Shown here in pieces: positions 56,438 through 64,000 of a stretch of DNA of 64,000 bases. The DNA comes from Nitrospinota bacterium. GTDB lineage: Bacteria > Nitrospinota_A > UBA7883 > JACRLM01. Every line of letters begins with the position of its first letter. Position 1 is the first letter of the stretch. A model generated the notes under the pieces. The model ran no database searches, was not told the origin of the DNA, and saw nothing but the letters and a program-made list of their open reading frames with translations. Location: positions 1,985,501 through 2,049,500 of the forward strand of contig JACQXA010000004.1 in assembly GCA_016208975.1 (NCBI GenBank), written 5' to 3'. Both the position numbers and the translations under genes were made by a program.

Positions 56438-57255
56438 TACTTCCTCTTCGATTTAGCTTTTTTAACGGCTGGCTTGGCGGCTGGTTTCCGGGCCACGGTT
56501 TTTTTCGCCGGTTTGGCTTTTTTGGCCACGGGTTTAGCTTTTGGCGCCGTCTTGGCCTTCGCCTTTTTTGCGGCTGGCTTGGCGGCTTTTTTCACTGGCT
56601 TGACAGCCTTAACCGGTTTAGAGGCGGCGGGCTTTTTAGGCTCCGGAGTAACCTTGCCGCCGGTTTTGGCCAGCGTGGCCTTTTTTATGGTTTCGTTGGC
56701 TTCCACCAAATCCAGCACGTGTTGCCTGGCGGATTTTTTGATGGATTCCTCAAGGACGTGGATCACCATTTTGCCTACTGGCGTGGCCACTCCAGGCACA
56801 TCAGGTATGGGAGCGCCCTTGGATATATAACCTTTAAGCCGCTTGGCCACCTCATCCATGGTGTACAGCTCGGAGTCTTTATATTTGTAAAGGAGCTTTA
56901 CATAATCCCGCTCCTTTAACTCCACATCCAACGATCCGTGGATGATGTTCTCCATTTTGGTTTCCGCGGGACGTTTGGGAAGCTTGTTTAAGATTTTTAT
57001 AACTTCGTTGAAGTATTTGGTTTTGCTTGCGTCCAGATTAGCCCTGGGCGGGAAAATGTCTTGGGGTATCTTGGAGCTTATCTCAAAAGCGTAGTCATTT
57101 CCATTGATGTCACAGGGGCTAACTTCGTAAGTTATACCCTTGATTAAGAAACGGTTGTCCTTTTTAGGGGTGAATTTCCCCCGGAACTCGGCGCGAACCT
57201 GCTCCAGACTTTTATTGATATGCTCAAGAAAAAGCTGGTTTTTTACCTCACCCAT
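56437..57255 (-). CDS. Hypothetical protein with histone H1-like Lys/Ala/Pro tail
   Basis: The 272-residue protein has a mixed alpha/beta N-terminal part (about 1-190), without a family I recognise. It is followed by a strongly basic tail of KKAAKPAAKKAKAK-type repeats (about 200-272) such as those in bacterial H1-like proteins. The tail suggests DNA or RNA binding. Its stop overlaps the prfB start by one base. The same kind of basic region appears in the DUF4912 protein, so the genome may carry several H1-tailed proteins. Confidence 0.75.
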   Translation of the reverse strand: MGEVKNQLFLEHINKSLEQVRAEFRGKFTPKKDNRFLIKGITYEVSPCDINGNDYAFEISSKIPQDIFPPRANLDASKTKYFNEVIKILNKLPKRPAETKMENIIHGSLDVELKERDYVKLLYKYKDSELYTMDEVAKRLKGYISKGAPIPDVPGVATPVGKMVIHVLEESIKKSARQHVLDLVEANETIKKATLAKTGGKVTPEPKKPAASKPVKAVKPVKKAAKPAAKKAKAKTAPKAKPVAKKAKPAKKTVARKPAAKPAVKKAKSKRK

Positions 57256-57462
57256 TTAATTCCGCGTAGAGTATGTTTGTGACTGTTAATAGTTGATTTT
57301 CAACAGCTATCACCTTGAAGAATAGCAGATGGCCCTACCAAGGTCAATCCTAAAACCCAGCGAAAATTCCAAATTCCGGTATAATTTAACGGTTTTTGGA
57401 AAACTTGTCGAAGGCCATAGTTAATGGCAATCATTACAATTGATTGGCTGAAAGTTAGGGGC

Positions 57463-57502
57463 AAAAAAAAGGCGGTCTCGACGAGGAGTAGTCGAGACCG
57501 CC
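57463..57502 (-). terminator. Strong intrinsic terminator of the putative ncRNA
   Basis: GGCGGTCTCGAC pairs perfectly with GTCGAGACCGCC across an eight-base loop, with a T8 tract on the minus strand side. Confidence 0.9.
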
Positions 57503-57610
57503 AGGCCTTAAGTTAGCCGAAGAAGCCACTTCCAGAGTTTATATCCCTCTGGCTACAGAGGCCCGCAAGAGGATGAGGCGTCCGTCTTACGGAGTGCCGG
57601 CTTGCCATAC
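57463..57610 (-). ncRNA. Probable structured RNA with terminator, family unknown
   Basis: On the minus strand a transcript from about 57610 would contain several small hairpins, for example TCCGT/ACGGA and CCTCTG/CAGAGG. It ends in a 12-bp perfect terminator stem (57471-57482 with 57491-57502) and eight U's at 57463-57470. A TATGCT box at 57617-57622 could be its -10. It may be a small RNA or an attenuator 208 bases before the H1-tailed gene. It does not match 6S, SRP or any riboswitch pattern I know. Confidence 0.5.
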
Positions 57611-57622
57611 AAAATTAGCATA

Positions 57623-57930
57623 AGCCGTGCCAATGTTGATTCTTGCTATGATTGCCAATAAAAACAATGAGATAAGAAAAAATGCTATTCTCCTTTTCTT
57701 GGACAAATGTCTAGATAGAGTGCGGTGAATTTATTCAATCAACTTTGGTCTTTTGTAACCAACTGAATAATAATGGGTTTGTATATGCCACGAAAACGTG
57801 GCGCCACTGCCCGGTGCGGTGAAATCGTGGCGCCAATTGGACTGAAAATCTTAAACATCAACTTTCCGGGCTTAATGTTTTGCCCTAACCCTTGGAATTT
57901 GATAAAATTCAACCCTGTTTTTCCCGCGCC
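57623..57930. other. Gap before tRNA-Thr with small repeats
   Basis: No gene is seen. CGTGGCGCCA occurs twice (57797-57806 and 57826-57835), and GCCACG-AAAA-CGTGGC (57787-57802) forms a hairpin. The rest is AT-rich with no clear promoter. Confidence 0.45.
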
Positions 57931-58005
57931 GCCGGTGTAGCTCAGTGGTAGAGCAGCTGATTCGTAATCAGCAGGCCGTGAGTTCAATCCTCACCACCGG
58001 CTCCA
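57931..58005 (+). tRNA. tRNA-Thr (anticodon CGT)
   Basis: A complete 75-base cloverleaf with encoded CCA. Acceptor GCCGGTG/CACCGGC, anticodon stem GCTGA/TCAGC with loop TTCGTAA (anticodon CGT), and T arm GTGAG/CTCAC with TTCAATC are all paired. Confidence 0.96.
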
Positions 58006-58126
58006 GTTTTTCAATTGGTTAATAGTTTATATCAATTGGATCTATGTCTGCTCTCTACGCAATCTTGTCCCAGTTATTATTTAGATTCACCCGCCAACGG
58101 ATTATTCTCACATAGGCTAGGCCATA

Positions 58127-58438
58127 TTGCCAAAGCAACCAAAACATCCTGTGCAAGTAGCTGGAGCTACCCAGCGGAAAAAAGCCTGGTTGTGCTACAT
58201 CCTGCGATGTTCGGATGGCACGCTTTACACTGGCGTCACCAACGATATTGATAAACGCCTTGTGGCCCATAACTCGGGAACGGCGGCCAAATACACCCGG
58301 TCACGCGGGCCTGTGGAGCTACTACTTGTGGAGGCCTGCCACGATAAGTCCGCCGCGTTGAAACGTGAAAGGGAGATTAAAGCGTTTTCGCGGGCGGAGA
58401 AGCTGGCGCTGATAGAGGCAAATCAGGGGGCTGTATAA
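58127..58438 (+). CDS. GIY-YIG nuclease-domain protein (UPF0213-like)
   Basis: The 103-residue protein holds one GIY-YIG domain: CYILRCSDGTLYTGVTNDIDKRL (here the G-Y pair is YIL...YTG), then HNSGTAAKYTRSRGPVELL and ALKREREIKAFSR. This is the UPF0213/YhbQ group, which has weak nuclease activity in some cases. A TTG start at 58127 gives a 16-residue basic N-terminal extension; the domain begins at about residue 20. It lies alone after tRNA-Thr and faces the ACIII operon. Confidence 0.85.
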   Translation: MPKQPKHPVQVAGATQRKKAWLCYILRCSDGTLYTGVTNDIDKRLVAHNSGTAAKYTRSRGPVELLLVEACHDKSAALKREREIKAFSRAEKLALIEANQGAV

Positions 58439-58484
58439 CACCTGTATTACATACTGGAGCCGCAAAATATGCATTCAGGTGAAT

Positions 58485-58979
58485 TCACTCCATCCCTTGT
58501 TTTGCCTGAAGTATTCGCACATAGGCCACAATATCCCACGCCTGGGCGTCTTCCAGCTCGTTGCGGTATTGAGGCATGGTAAGGTCGCTGGCCAGGATTT
58601 TCACGAAAATATCCCCATCGGTCAGGGTCATGGACCTGTCATTGGTAAGATCAGCCGGTTTGGTATCCATTTTCTTGGCGATCCTGGTATCCGCCTCTCC
58701 CGCAGGGCCGTGGCAAGGAACGCAGTATATGGCGAAAAGGCGCTTTCCCCGCCCGGCGGCGGTTTGATCCAGAGGAAACGGCGGATGCAACCTGGCCGGG
58801 TCCGCGGCGGAGTAATCAACTTTGCGTCTGGAGCCTAAAACCGGCACGGCGCCGTCCGGCGGAATGATATTGGGGGATTTCTGGATTTTCACATAAATCT
58901 GCTCATGCAGGTTTTTATCCACATTTTCACAGCCCGCAAACAGGGCCAGCGCCAGCATGACGAAGGCGGATTTCCTCAA
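58485..58979 (-). CDS. actE: ACIII subunit ActE: monoheme cytochrome c lipoprotein
   Basis: The 164-residue protein has a lipoprotein signal ending LALFAGC (Cys about 16). Its c-type cytochrome domain has the heme motif CVPCHGPAG near residue 87 and an axial Met candidate in DLTMPQYR. It starts with TTG, overlapping the actD stop by four bases. ActE is one of the cytochromes that take electrons from the complex toward an oxidase. It is the last gene of the ACIII set here. Confidence 0.88.
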   Translation of the reverse strand: MRKSAFVMLALALFAGCENVDKNLHEQIYVKIQKSPNIIPPDGAVPVLGSRRKVDYSAADPARLHPPFPLDQTAAGRGKRLFAIYCVPCHGPAGEADTRIAKKMDTKPADLTNDRSMTLTDGDIFVKILASDLTMPQYRNELEDAQAWDIVAYVRILQAKQGME

Positions 58980-59494
58980 AAGTCATCCCTCCCTCTTTTT
59001 GTTTTCACCGCGCCCAGGTCTTCCATGATTTTCTCCACCTTGTCCGCCACAGCCTCGCTTTCGCAATTTACCAGTATCCCTATCATGCTAAGGCTTATCG
59101 TCTCGTCGTAGGCCAGCTTGTTCCAGTCCGGCAGGCCCGCATACCACAGCATGCCAAAAAATGTTCCCAGCACAGCGCCAAGCAACGAAAACTCATAACA
59201 TGCGATAGCCACCGGGGGTATCGCCACAATACTTTTTCCGCTGACGTTGAGGTTCATGGCCGCCTGGGTTCCTCCGGCCACGGTTATGGCGAGCATGAAA
59301 CCCAGCACACCGCCAGCCAAAGCGAAAAGCCACATGGGCATGCGGGTCTTGTCGTGGTACAGGGCTCCATCAGGGTAAGGCGCCACGGAGAGGAGCCTTA
59401 TGTCGTCATGGGGCGTCGAAATGGCTTCCAGAGGCTTCATTATTCTGGCGGTGTCTTCCACGTTATCGAACAATCCAAGCACCGTGAAGCTCAT
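58976..59494 (-). CDS. actD: ACIII subunit ActD (DUF3341)
   Basis: The 172-residue membrane protein has a soluble N-terminal part (FTVLGLFDNVEDTARI), two helices (about 55-80 and 98-122) and the DUF3341 pattern with a long loop between them. It is a small structural subunit of alternative complex III. I use the ATG at 59494, which overlaps the actC stop (ATGA). The frame is open further upstream within actC, but that part is not homologous. Confidence 0.88.
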   Translation of the reverse strand: MSFTVLGLFDNVEDTARIMKPLEAISTPHDDIRLLSVAPYPDGALYHDKTRMPMWLFALAGGVLGFMLAITVAGGTQAAMNLNVSGKSIVAIPPVAIACYEFSLLGAVLGTFFGMLWYAGLPDWNKLAYDETISLSMIGILVNCESEAVADKVEKIMEDLGAVKTKRGRDDF

Positions 59495-60960
59495 GACTGC
59501 TCCTCCGCGTCGGCGTGGACGCGCACGTAGGTGTTGCCTATCCTCAGGTCGCCGCTGATAAATTTTCCTTCCCTGATGTCCGCCACGGTGACAACGGGCA
59601 GAAGCTTGGAGAACACCGCGTACAACAGGAAGAAAAAGGCGAAAGACCCCGCCACTATGGATTTTTCCACTATGCTGGGCAGATAGTCCGTCCACATGTA
59701 CGGGTTGTCCCGGTGGGTGAGGACAGGTACCAATATCAGGTAGCGTTCGATGTACATCCCCACGTTGATTAGCATTGTGATGATAAACAGCCAAAGTGGG
59801 CTGTTGCGCACCCTGTTGAAGGAAAGGGCGGCTATGGCGACGGCAGTGCCCCCCAGCATGATTACCATAAGATGCGGGAACCGTTCCCACTGGTATTCCC
59901 ATATGCGCCATTCGGCAGGCTTGTGGCCGTACCAGGTGGTTATAAACTCCACGAAATAGAAATAGCTCCAGATGATGGCCATGGCCAGCTCCAACTTGGC
60001 CAGGTTGCGAATATGCACAAGCCGGATTATTTCATCCAGCTTGAAAATCCACCGGAACAGTATCATCAGGGCTATCACCCCGGCCACGCCGGAATAAATT
60101 GCCCCCACCACGAAATAGGGGCCGAAGATGGTTGTGTGCCACCCGGGGGTTATGCTCATGGCGAAATCCCAGGAGACGATTGTATGCACCGACGGGGCTA
60201 TGAGCAGTATGAACACCGCCAGCAGGGTGGAGGCCCTCTCGTGGGCCATCCATTGCCGGTGGGAGCCTCTCCAGCCCAGCGCCAGCACGGTGAGATACTT
60301 CTTTCTCCAGTCGAATTGCGGGCACATGTCGCGCGCCAGGGCTATGTCCGGCAGAAGCCCCACATACAGGAATGTTACGGAGGAAACCAGATACACCGAT
60401 ATGGCCATCATGTCCCACACCAGCGGGCTTTTGAAATTGGGCCAAAGCTCACGCTGGCTGAATAACGGGAACATGTAATAAGCCCGCCACACCCTGCCCA
60501 TGTGTATCAGCGGGAACAGCGCGGCCACCATAAGGGCGAACACCGTCATGGCCTCCGCCCCGCGCAGGATAGGCCTTCGCCAGTGGGCCCGGGTTAGCCG
60601 TAGCAGGCTGGATACTATAGTGCCCGAATGGCTCAGCCCCACCCAGAACACGAACGAGGCGATATAAATGCCCCAGAATATGGGGTGCCGCAGGCCCGTC
60701 ACCCCCATGCCCTTTACAATCTGGTAACCCCAAAGCGCAATAGCCCAGGCCACCACCATACCGGCGGCGATGGTGAATATGAAATAGGCCCTGGTGGTGA
60801 AGAACATGGGGCTCAGGGAATATTGGTTGAGCCACCCCTCTGGCATGTTCAGGTCTATGTCGGCCCCGGCTTGTATGTTTTTCCGGGCCGCCAGTTCCCT
60901 CAGCTCCTCAAAGCTGGGGAGCTTGCCGCAGTTGTCTTTTTCATCCATGGGGATGGGCAT
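59491..60960 (-). CDS. actC: ACIII subunit ActC (NrfD/PsrC-type quinol-oxidising membrane subunit)
   Basis: The 489-residue protein has about ten membrane helices and the NrfD/PsrC pattern (FVFWVGLSHSGTIVSSLLRL, the conserved His/Ser pair near the quinol pocket; WFEEITTWYG-like VEFITTWYGHKPAEW). In ACIII this subunit, or its paralogue ActF, binds menaquinol. No ActF gene follows actE, at least in this window. It starts one base after the actB2 stop. Confidence 0.92.
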   Translation of the reverse strand: MPIPMDEKDNCGKLPSFEELRELAARKNIQAGADIDLNMPEGWLNQYSLSPMFFTTRAYFIFTIAAGMVVAWAIALWGYQIVKGMGVTGLRHPIFWGIYIASFVFWVGLSHSGTIVSSLLRLTRAHWRRPILRGAEAMTVFALMVAALFPLIHMGRVWRAYYMFPLFSQRELWPNFKSPLVWDMMAISVYLVSSVTFLYVGLLPDIALARDMCPQFDWRKKYLTVLALGWRGSHRQWMAHERASTLLAVFILLIAPSVHTIVSWDFAMSITPGWHTTIFGPYFVVGAIYSGVAGVIALMILFRWIFKLDEIIRLVHIRNLAKLELAMAIIWSYFYFVEFITTWYGHKPAEWRIWEYQWERFPHLMVIMLGGTAVAIAALSFNRVRNSPLWLFIITMLINVGMYIERYLILVPVLTHRDNPYMWTDYLPSIVEKSIVAGSFAFFFLLYAVFSKLLPVVTVADIREGKFISGDLRIGNTYVRVHADAEEQS

Positions 60961-60961
60961 G

Positions 60962-61681
60962 TTACGCGCCTCCCTTCAAGTAGATCACAGACGGTTCCGT
61001 GCCCAGGTCTTCAAACAGGCGGAACCGGCGCTTGCTGGCGGCAAGGGCCGCCACGCGGCTTTTAGGGTCGTTCAAATCCCCGAACACGATGGCGTTGGTG
61101 GGGCAGGTTTGGGCGCAGGCGGGCGTTACCTCGCCATCCATCACGCTACGTCCCTCATCCTTGGCGTGGTCTTTGCCACGTCGTATTCTCTGCATGCAGA
61201 AGGTGCATTTTTCCATAATACCCCGCTGGCGCACGGTGACATCCGGGTTCAACTGCTGTTCCAGCGGTTGTTCAAGCTTGTAATCGAACCAGTTGAACTT
61301 CCTCACGCCGTATGGGCAGTTGTTGCCGCAGAACCTGACGCCTATACACCGGTTGTAAACCTGCGCGTTGAGCCCTTCCGGGTTATGATACGTGGCGAAC
61401 ACGGGGCATACAGATTCGCACGGGGCGTTGGCGCAATGCTGGCAGGGCATGGGGAGGAACACCACCCGCAGGTTGGGCCATTCCCCCTCGAAATACCGTT
61501 CCACCCTCAGCCATGCCATGGTCCGTTTTTGCCGGGCCACATCCTCCCCCACCACGGGCACGTTATTTTCCGCCTGGCAGGCCATTACGCAGGCGCCGCA
61601 CCCGTTGCACCGGTCCAGGTCTATCACCATCCCCCATTTGTGGGAGTTGTCGTGGCTATAGTTGAAAGACTCTACCCTCAT
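60962..61681 (-). CDS. actB2: ACIII subunit ActB, iron-sulfur part (B2), encoded separately
   Basis: The 239-residue ferredoxin-like protein has four cysteine clusters: DLDRCNGCGACVMACQAEN, PMPCQHCANAPCESVCPV, RCIGVRFCGNNCPYGVRKF and KCTFCMQRI, with a final CAQTCPTNAIVFGD. These match the [4Fe-4S]/[3Fe-4S] domain normally fused at the end of ActB. Here the gene overlaps the ActB1 gene by about 26 bases in another frame. The ATG at 61681 follows GAGAGG by five bases; GTG at 61687 is an alternative. Confidence 0.9.
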   Translation of the reverse strand: MRVESFNYSHDNSHKWGMVIDLDRCNGCGACVMACQAENNVPVVGEDVARQKRTMAWLRVERYFEGEWPNLRVVFLPMPCQHCANAPCESVCPVFATYHNPEGLNAQVYNRCIGVRFCGNNCPYGVRKFNWFDYKLEQPLEQQLNPDVTVRQRGIMEKCTFCMQRIRRGKDHAKDEGRSVMDGEVTPACAQTCPTNAIVFGDLNDPKSRVAALAASKRRFRLFEDLGTEPSVIYLKGGA

Positions 61682-63818
61682 AATCACCTCTCGGGTTGCC
61701 CGCCATCACAAACTCGGTTTTCCTTCCGGTTTTCGTTATCTTCGCCATGACGCCCCGCCAATTTGTGTCTTCAATGAGTTTCATCGCATTGGCTCCCCTG
61801 CCGCTGGCGTGTTTGCCGAATGATTCATGACCGTATCCGAATGGAATGGCCAGCGTGTCCGGCCCCACGCCGGGGTAAAGATAGGCCGGAACCTCCAGCG
61901 CGCCGTGGGGAGTTTCTATCTTTAGAATGTCTCCGTTGGAAACGCCAAGCTCCACGGCGGTTTTGGGGTTTATCTCCACCCAATGGCCCCAGCTTATTGT
62001 GCTCATGGGTTCCGGCATTTCCTGGAGCCATTGCATGTTCGCGGCCCCCCCGGCTCCAATGGGCATGGTTTGATATGGATGCAAATGGAAAGTATGGCCG
62101 GGTTTTGCTGAAAAAACCGGAGCCTCTATCGCAATGGGGCCGCTGTTCCGTGGCGTATGGGCCTGGGCTTGCGCATGGCTATTCACCTCCGGCCACCAGC
62201 CGCCCCTTTGAAGCAGATATTCCCAGGCTTCTTTCGCAGTAAGGGTTGATGGCGCTCCAGACCATTCATGGCGTAGCTTCTCCACGATCTTCATGACCAT
62301 AGCCTCCTGGCTTTCCACCTCCACCGGCAGACCGGCCATTGCGGCGGCCCTGAGCAATGTGTCGCCGGGTTGGGCCGTTGAATAAAGCGGCCTCACCACC
62401 GGTTGCCGGGCGTTGAACACCGGAATTCCGCTTGGGGATATGGTTACCTGGGCCGACCATGATTCAAGGAAATGGTTGGAGGGCAGTACGATGTCCGCAT
62501 GGCGGGTGGTGTCGTTCAGAAAACATCCGAAAACGGCCACGAACCCTGTTTTTTCCAGCGCTCCGGAACAATTCATGCCTCCAGGCAGGTTATGGGCCGG
62601 GTTGGTGTTTAATATCATTCCCAGCGACATCTCACCCCGGGCGGCTTTGGCGATGATTTCTTTCGTCGCGGAATAATCCGTGGCATTAGAGGGAACAGCC
62701 GCGAATTCCCTCATCTTACGGTAGATGGGCGGCTCTTCCCGCCACAGGCGCCGCGCGCCGGATAGATGACTCAAAATGCTGTTTAAGAAATCCACGGCTT
62801 CAAGCCCCTGCGTTCCGTTGGAGTGGGCCGTTACGTCGTCCCCCGCGATGGCGATGGCCGGGGCGTGATTGAAAAGCTGTGACGCTATTTCCAAAATCGT
62901 TTCGGTGGGGACGCCGCTTTTTTCCGAAGCGGATTCCACCGTTAATCCATCGAGCCGTTTCATCCATGAAAGCATGGTTGAATCTGTGGCGGCGTTTTCG
63001 TTTTGCGCCAGATGTATAAGCCTTGCGGCGATACCCAGGGCAAGCGTTCCTAACGAACCGTGTTTCGCGCTCACGAACCGGTCCGCCGAGGCGGCGGTCA
63101 TGGATAACCGCGGCCCGGCGTATATCATCATCCCTCTTCTGGTGGGGTCGCCCCGGCGAAGCTGGCCATAAGCGTGGCCGAAATGCACTTGCGAGAAACC
63201 GTTTTCAAAAATATCCGCCCCAAGCAGAAGCGCGCAGGCGGCTTTGGATAGATCGAAATAAACAGGCGGGCCGTCCGCTGAAATTAGCTTGCCGCCAAGC
63301 ACGGGAACCGCAAAATCATGCGAACCCAACTGTTGCAGAACCCGCGTGGCTATCATAGCCACCACGTCCGAATGGTCATCGGCCATCACGAAGGAGCCTT
63401 TTCCCCTTGCCTTTTCCATGTTTTCCGCCAGCAACCCCAGCGCCTCATCCCATGAGATAGGCGTGAAGATGTTGGAGCCTTTGGCGCCATCGCGTTTCAA
63501 CGGGGTCTTTATTCGCTCAGGGTGGTACAGTTGCCAGACCGCCGCCTGGCCCATGGCGCAAACGCCGCCGTGGTTCACCGGGTGGGATGGATTGCCCTCG
63601 ATTTTTTTCGCGCGGCCCGACACTGTGCGGACCATGATTCCGCAACCGGAGCCGCACATCCCGCACACGGTGTAATAGTATTCCCCCTCGACGGGGTTTA
63701 TCCCTTCATCCGGCGGTGTTACGTAGGGGATGATGGATTGCGCCATCTGCCCGCACCCGCCGGTTATTCCCGCGGTGGCGATGGCCCCACCGATTTTCAG
63801 GAACGAACGTCTGTCCAT
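61656..63818 (-). CDS. actB1: ACIII subunit ActB, molybdopterin-oxidoreductase-like part (B1)
   Basis: The 720-residue protein starts with a Tat signal (DRRSFLKIGG). The Mo-bis-PGD-oxidoreductase fold follows, with TVCGMCGSGCGIMVR and GGVCAMGQ, a C-x2-C-x3-C...C set able to hold a [4Fe-4S] cluster (about 51-88). The molybdenum-ligand region is not obvious. The C-terminal third (WVEINPKTAVELGVSNGDILKIET) is the molydopterin dinucleotide-binding domain. Many ActB B1 parts have lost cofactor binding, so the cysteines are notable. It starts 12 bases after the actA stop, with GAGGA as ribosome-binding site. Confidence 0.88.
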   Translation of the reverse strand: MDRRSFLKIGGAIATAGITGGCGQMAQSIIPYVTPPDEGINPVEGEYYYTVCGMCGSGCGIMVRTVSGRAKKIEGNPSHPVNHGGVCAMGQAAVWQLYHPERIKTPLKRDGAKGSNIFTPISWDEALGLLAENMEKARGKGSFVMADDHSDVVAMIATRVLQQLGSHDFAVPVLGGKLISADGPPVYFDLSKAACALLLGADIFENGFSQVHFGHAYGQLRRGDPTRRGMMIYAGPRLSMTAASADRFVSAKHGSLGTLALGIAARLIHLAQNENAATDSTMLSWMKRLDGLTVESASEKSGVPTETILEIASQLFNHAPAIAIAGDDVTAHSNGTQGLEAVDFLNSILSHLSGARRLWREEPPIYRKMREFAAVPSNATDYSATKEIIAKAARGEMSLGMILNTNPAHNLPGGMNCSGALEKTGFVAVFGCFLNDTTRHADIVLPSNHFLESWSAQVTISPSGIPVFNARQPVVRPLYSTAQPGDTLLRAAAMAGLPVEVESQEAMVMKIVEKLRHEWSGAPSTLTAKEAWEYLLQRGGWWPEVNSHAQAQAHTPRNSGPIAIEAPVFSAKPGHTFHLHPYQTMPIGAGGAANMQWLQEMPEPMSTISWGHWVEINPKTAVELGVSNGDILKIETPHGALEVPAYLYPGVGPDTLAIPFGYGHESFGKHASGRGANAMKLIEDTNWRGVMAKITKTGRKTEFVMAGNPRGDYEGRVFQL

Positions 63819-63830
63819 AAATTCCTCATG

Positions 63831-64000
63831 TCAGGTGTGGCATGTCCAGCAATCGGTGGGGGCGTTTTTCCCCTGATGGCAATCCAGGCAGAACCCCATC
63901 TGGTGGGTTACGGCCTTGTAAGTGACCTCCATGGTCTCAACGGGGCCGTGGCACACGGCGCACTTTATATCTTTTGCGATATGCCGCTTGTGGTTGAACC
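63831..64000 (-). CDS. actA: ACIII subunit ActA: multiheme cytochrome c (C-terminal part)
   Basis: The last 55 codons of a frame running off the window edge hold three c-type heme motifs, CAVCH, CLDCH and CWTCH, and FNHKRH with possible axial His. ActA, the pentaheme cytochrome of alternative complex III, is encoded just before ActB in most operons, so this fits. Other hemes would lie outside the window. Confidence 0.85.
   Translation of the reverse strand, partial: FNHKRHIAKDIKCAVCHGPVETMEVTYKAVTHQMGFCLDCHQGKNAPTDCWTCHT

Noticed and set aside
57463-57610. 6S RNA, SRP RNA or a known riboswitch
   Set aside because: No 6S end pairing, no SRP GGAA tetraloop domain and no riboswitch core that I recognise, so I left the RNA unnamed.
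1-64000. CRISPR array or prophage
   Set aside because: No regularly spaced repeats and no phage structural or integrase genes. The three related repeats are far apart and form hairpins.

Overview
The window (about 58-60% G+C by eye) looks like chromosome from a Gram-negative, respiring bacterium. It carries a heme-copper cytochrome c oxidase operon, an alternative complex III (ACIII) operon, periplasmic c-type cytochromes, an outer-membrane barrel protein and many PAS-type sensor kinases. Several traits recur in Desulfobacterota, Nitrospinota and Nitrospirota-type lineages: a DHH-CBS-tRNA nucleotidyltransferase fusion, a DUF4912 protein beside a GH57 branching enzyme, a heme-binding chemoreceptor, and histone-H1-like Lys/Ala tails. 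I cannot fix the lineage from sequence alone.

Layout. 1-3.7 kb: an MNT/HEPN toxin-antitoxin pair, an AT-richer DUF6680-like gene and two GT4 glycosyltransferases, all on the minus strand. 3.8-9.5 kb: DUF2062 membrane protein, DHH-CBS-tRNA nucleotidyltransferase, ATP-grasp enzyme, NYN-domain protein and heme-binding protein. 9.8-27.4 kb: a REC-PAS kinase; the riboflavin operon ribD-ribE-ribBA-ribH followed by nusB; an APC permease; ilvD; an acyl-CoA ligase; a ferritin-like protein; a kinase / response regulator / hybrid kinase set; and a heme c chemoreceptor. 28-34.1 kb: cytochrome oxidase operon (subunit III, SCO, subunits II and I, heme A synthase, heme O synthase, a small membrane peptide). 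34.2-37 kb: MBL-fold hydrolase, DsrC-like protein, pirin and an NsrR-type regulator. 37-43 kb: Ser/Thr kinase with TPRs, tRNA-Arg, maf and coaE. 41.5-49.5 kb: DUF4912 protein and two GH57 enzymes of glucan metabolism, with a methyltransferase, pcm and a degenerate tRNA-like sequence between them. 49.5-57.3 kb: a barrel protein, a 1590-residue multi-PAS hybrid kinase, prfB with its programmed +1 frameshift, and an H1-tailed protein. 57.4-58.4 kb: a probable structured RNA, tRNA-Thr and a GIY-YIG protein. 58.5-64 kb: ACIII genes actE, D, C, B2, B1 and the end of actA, all on the minus strand.

How the genes work together. ACIII would oxidise quinol and pass electrons through the ActA/ActE hemes to the oxidase. 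CtaA and CtaB make its heme A, and SCO loads its CuA site. Subunit I has the YSHPAV motif of A2-type oxidases but lacks the usual K-channel Thr and Lys. Three near-identical copies of a ~145 bp inverted-repeat element are scattered over the window (9.6, 34.2 and 55.1 kb). Two are flanked by short direct repeats, and one supplies the stop codon of a host gene. I read this as a mobile MITE-like family, and it is the most interesting non-coding signal here. The other is the unassigned terminator-ended RNA at 57.46-57.61 kb. I saw no CRISPR array, prophage or full insertion sequence.
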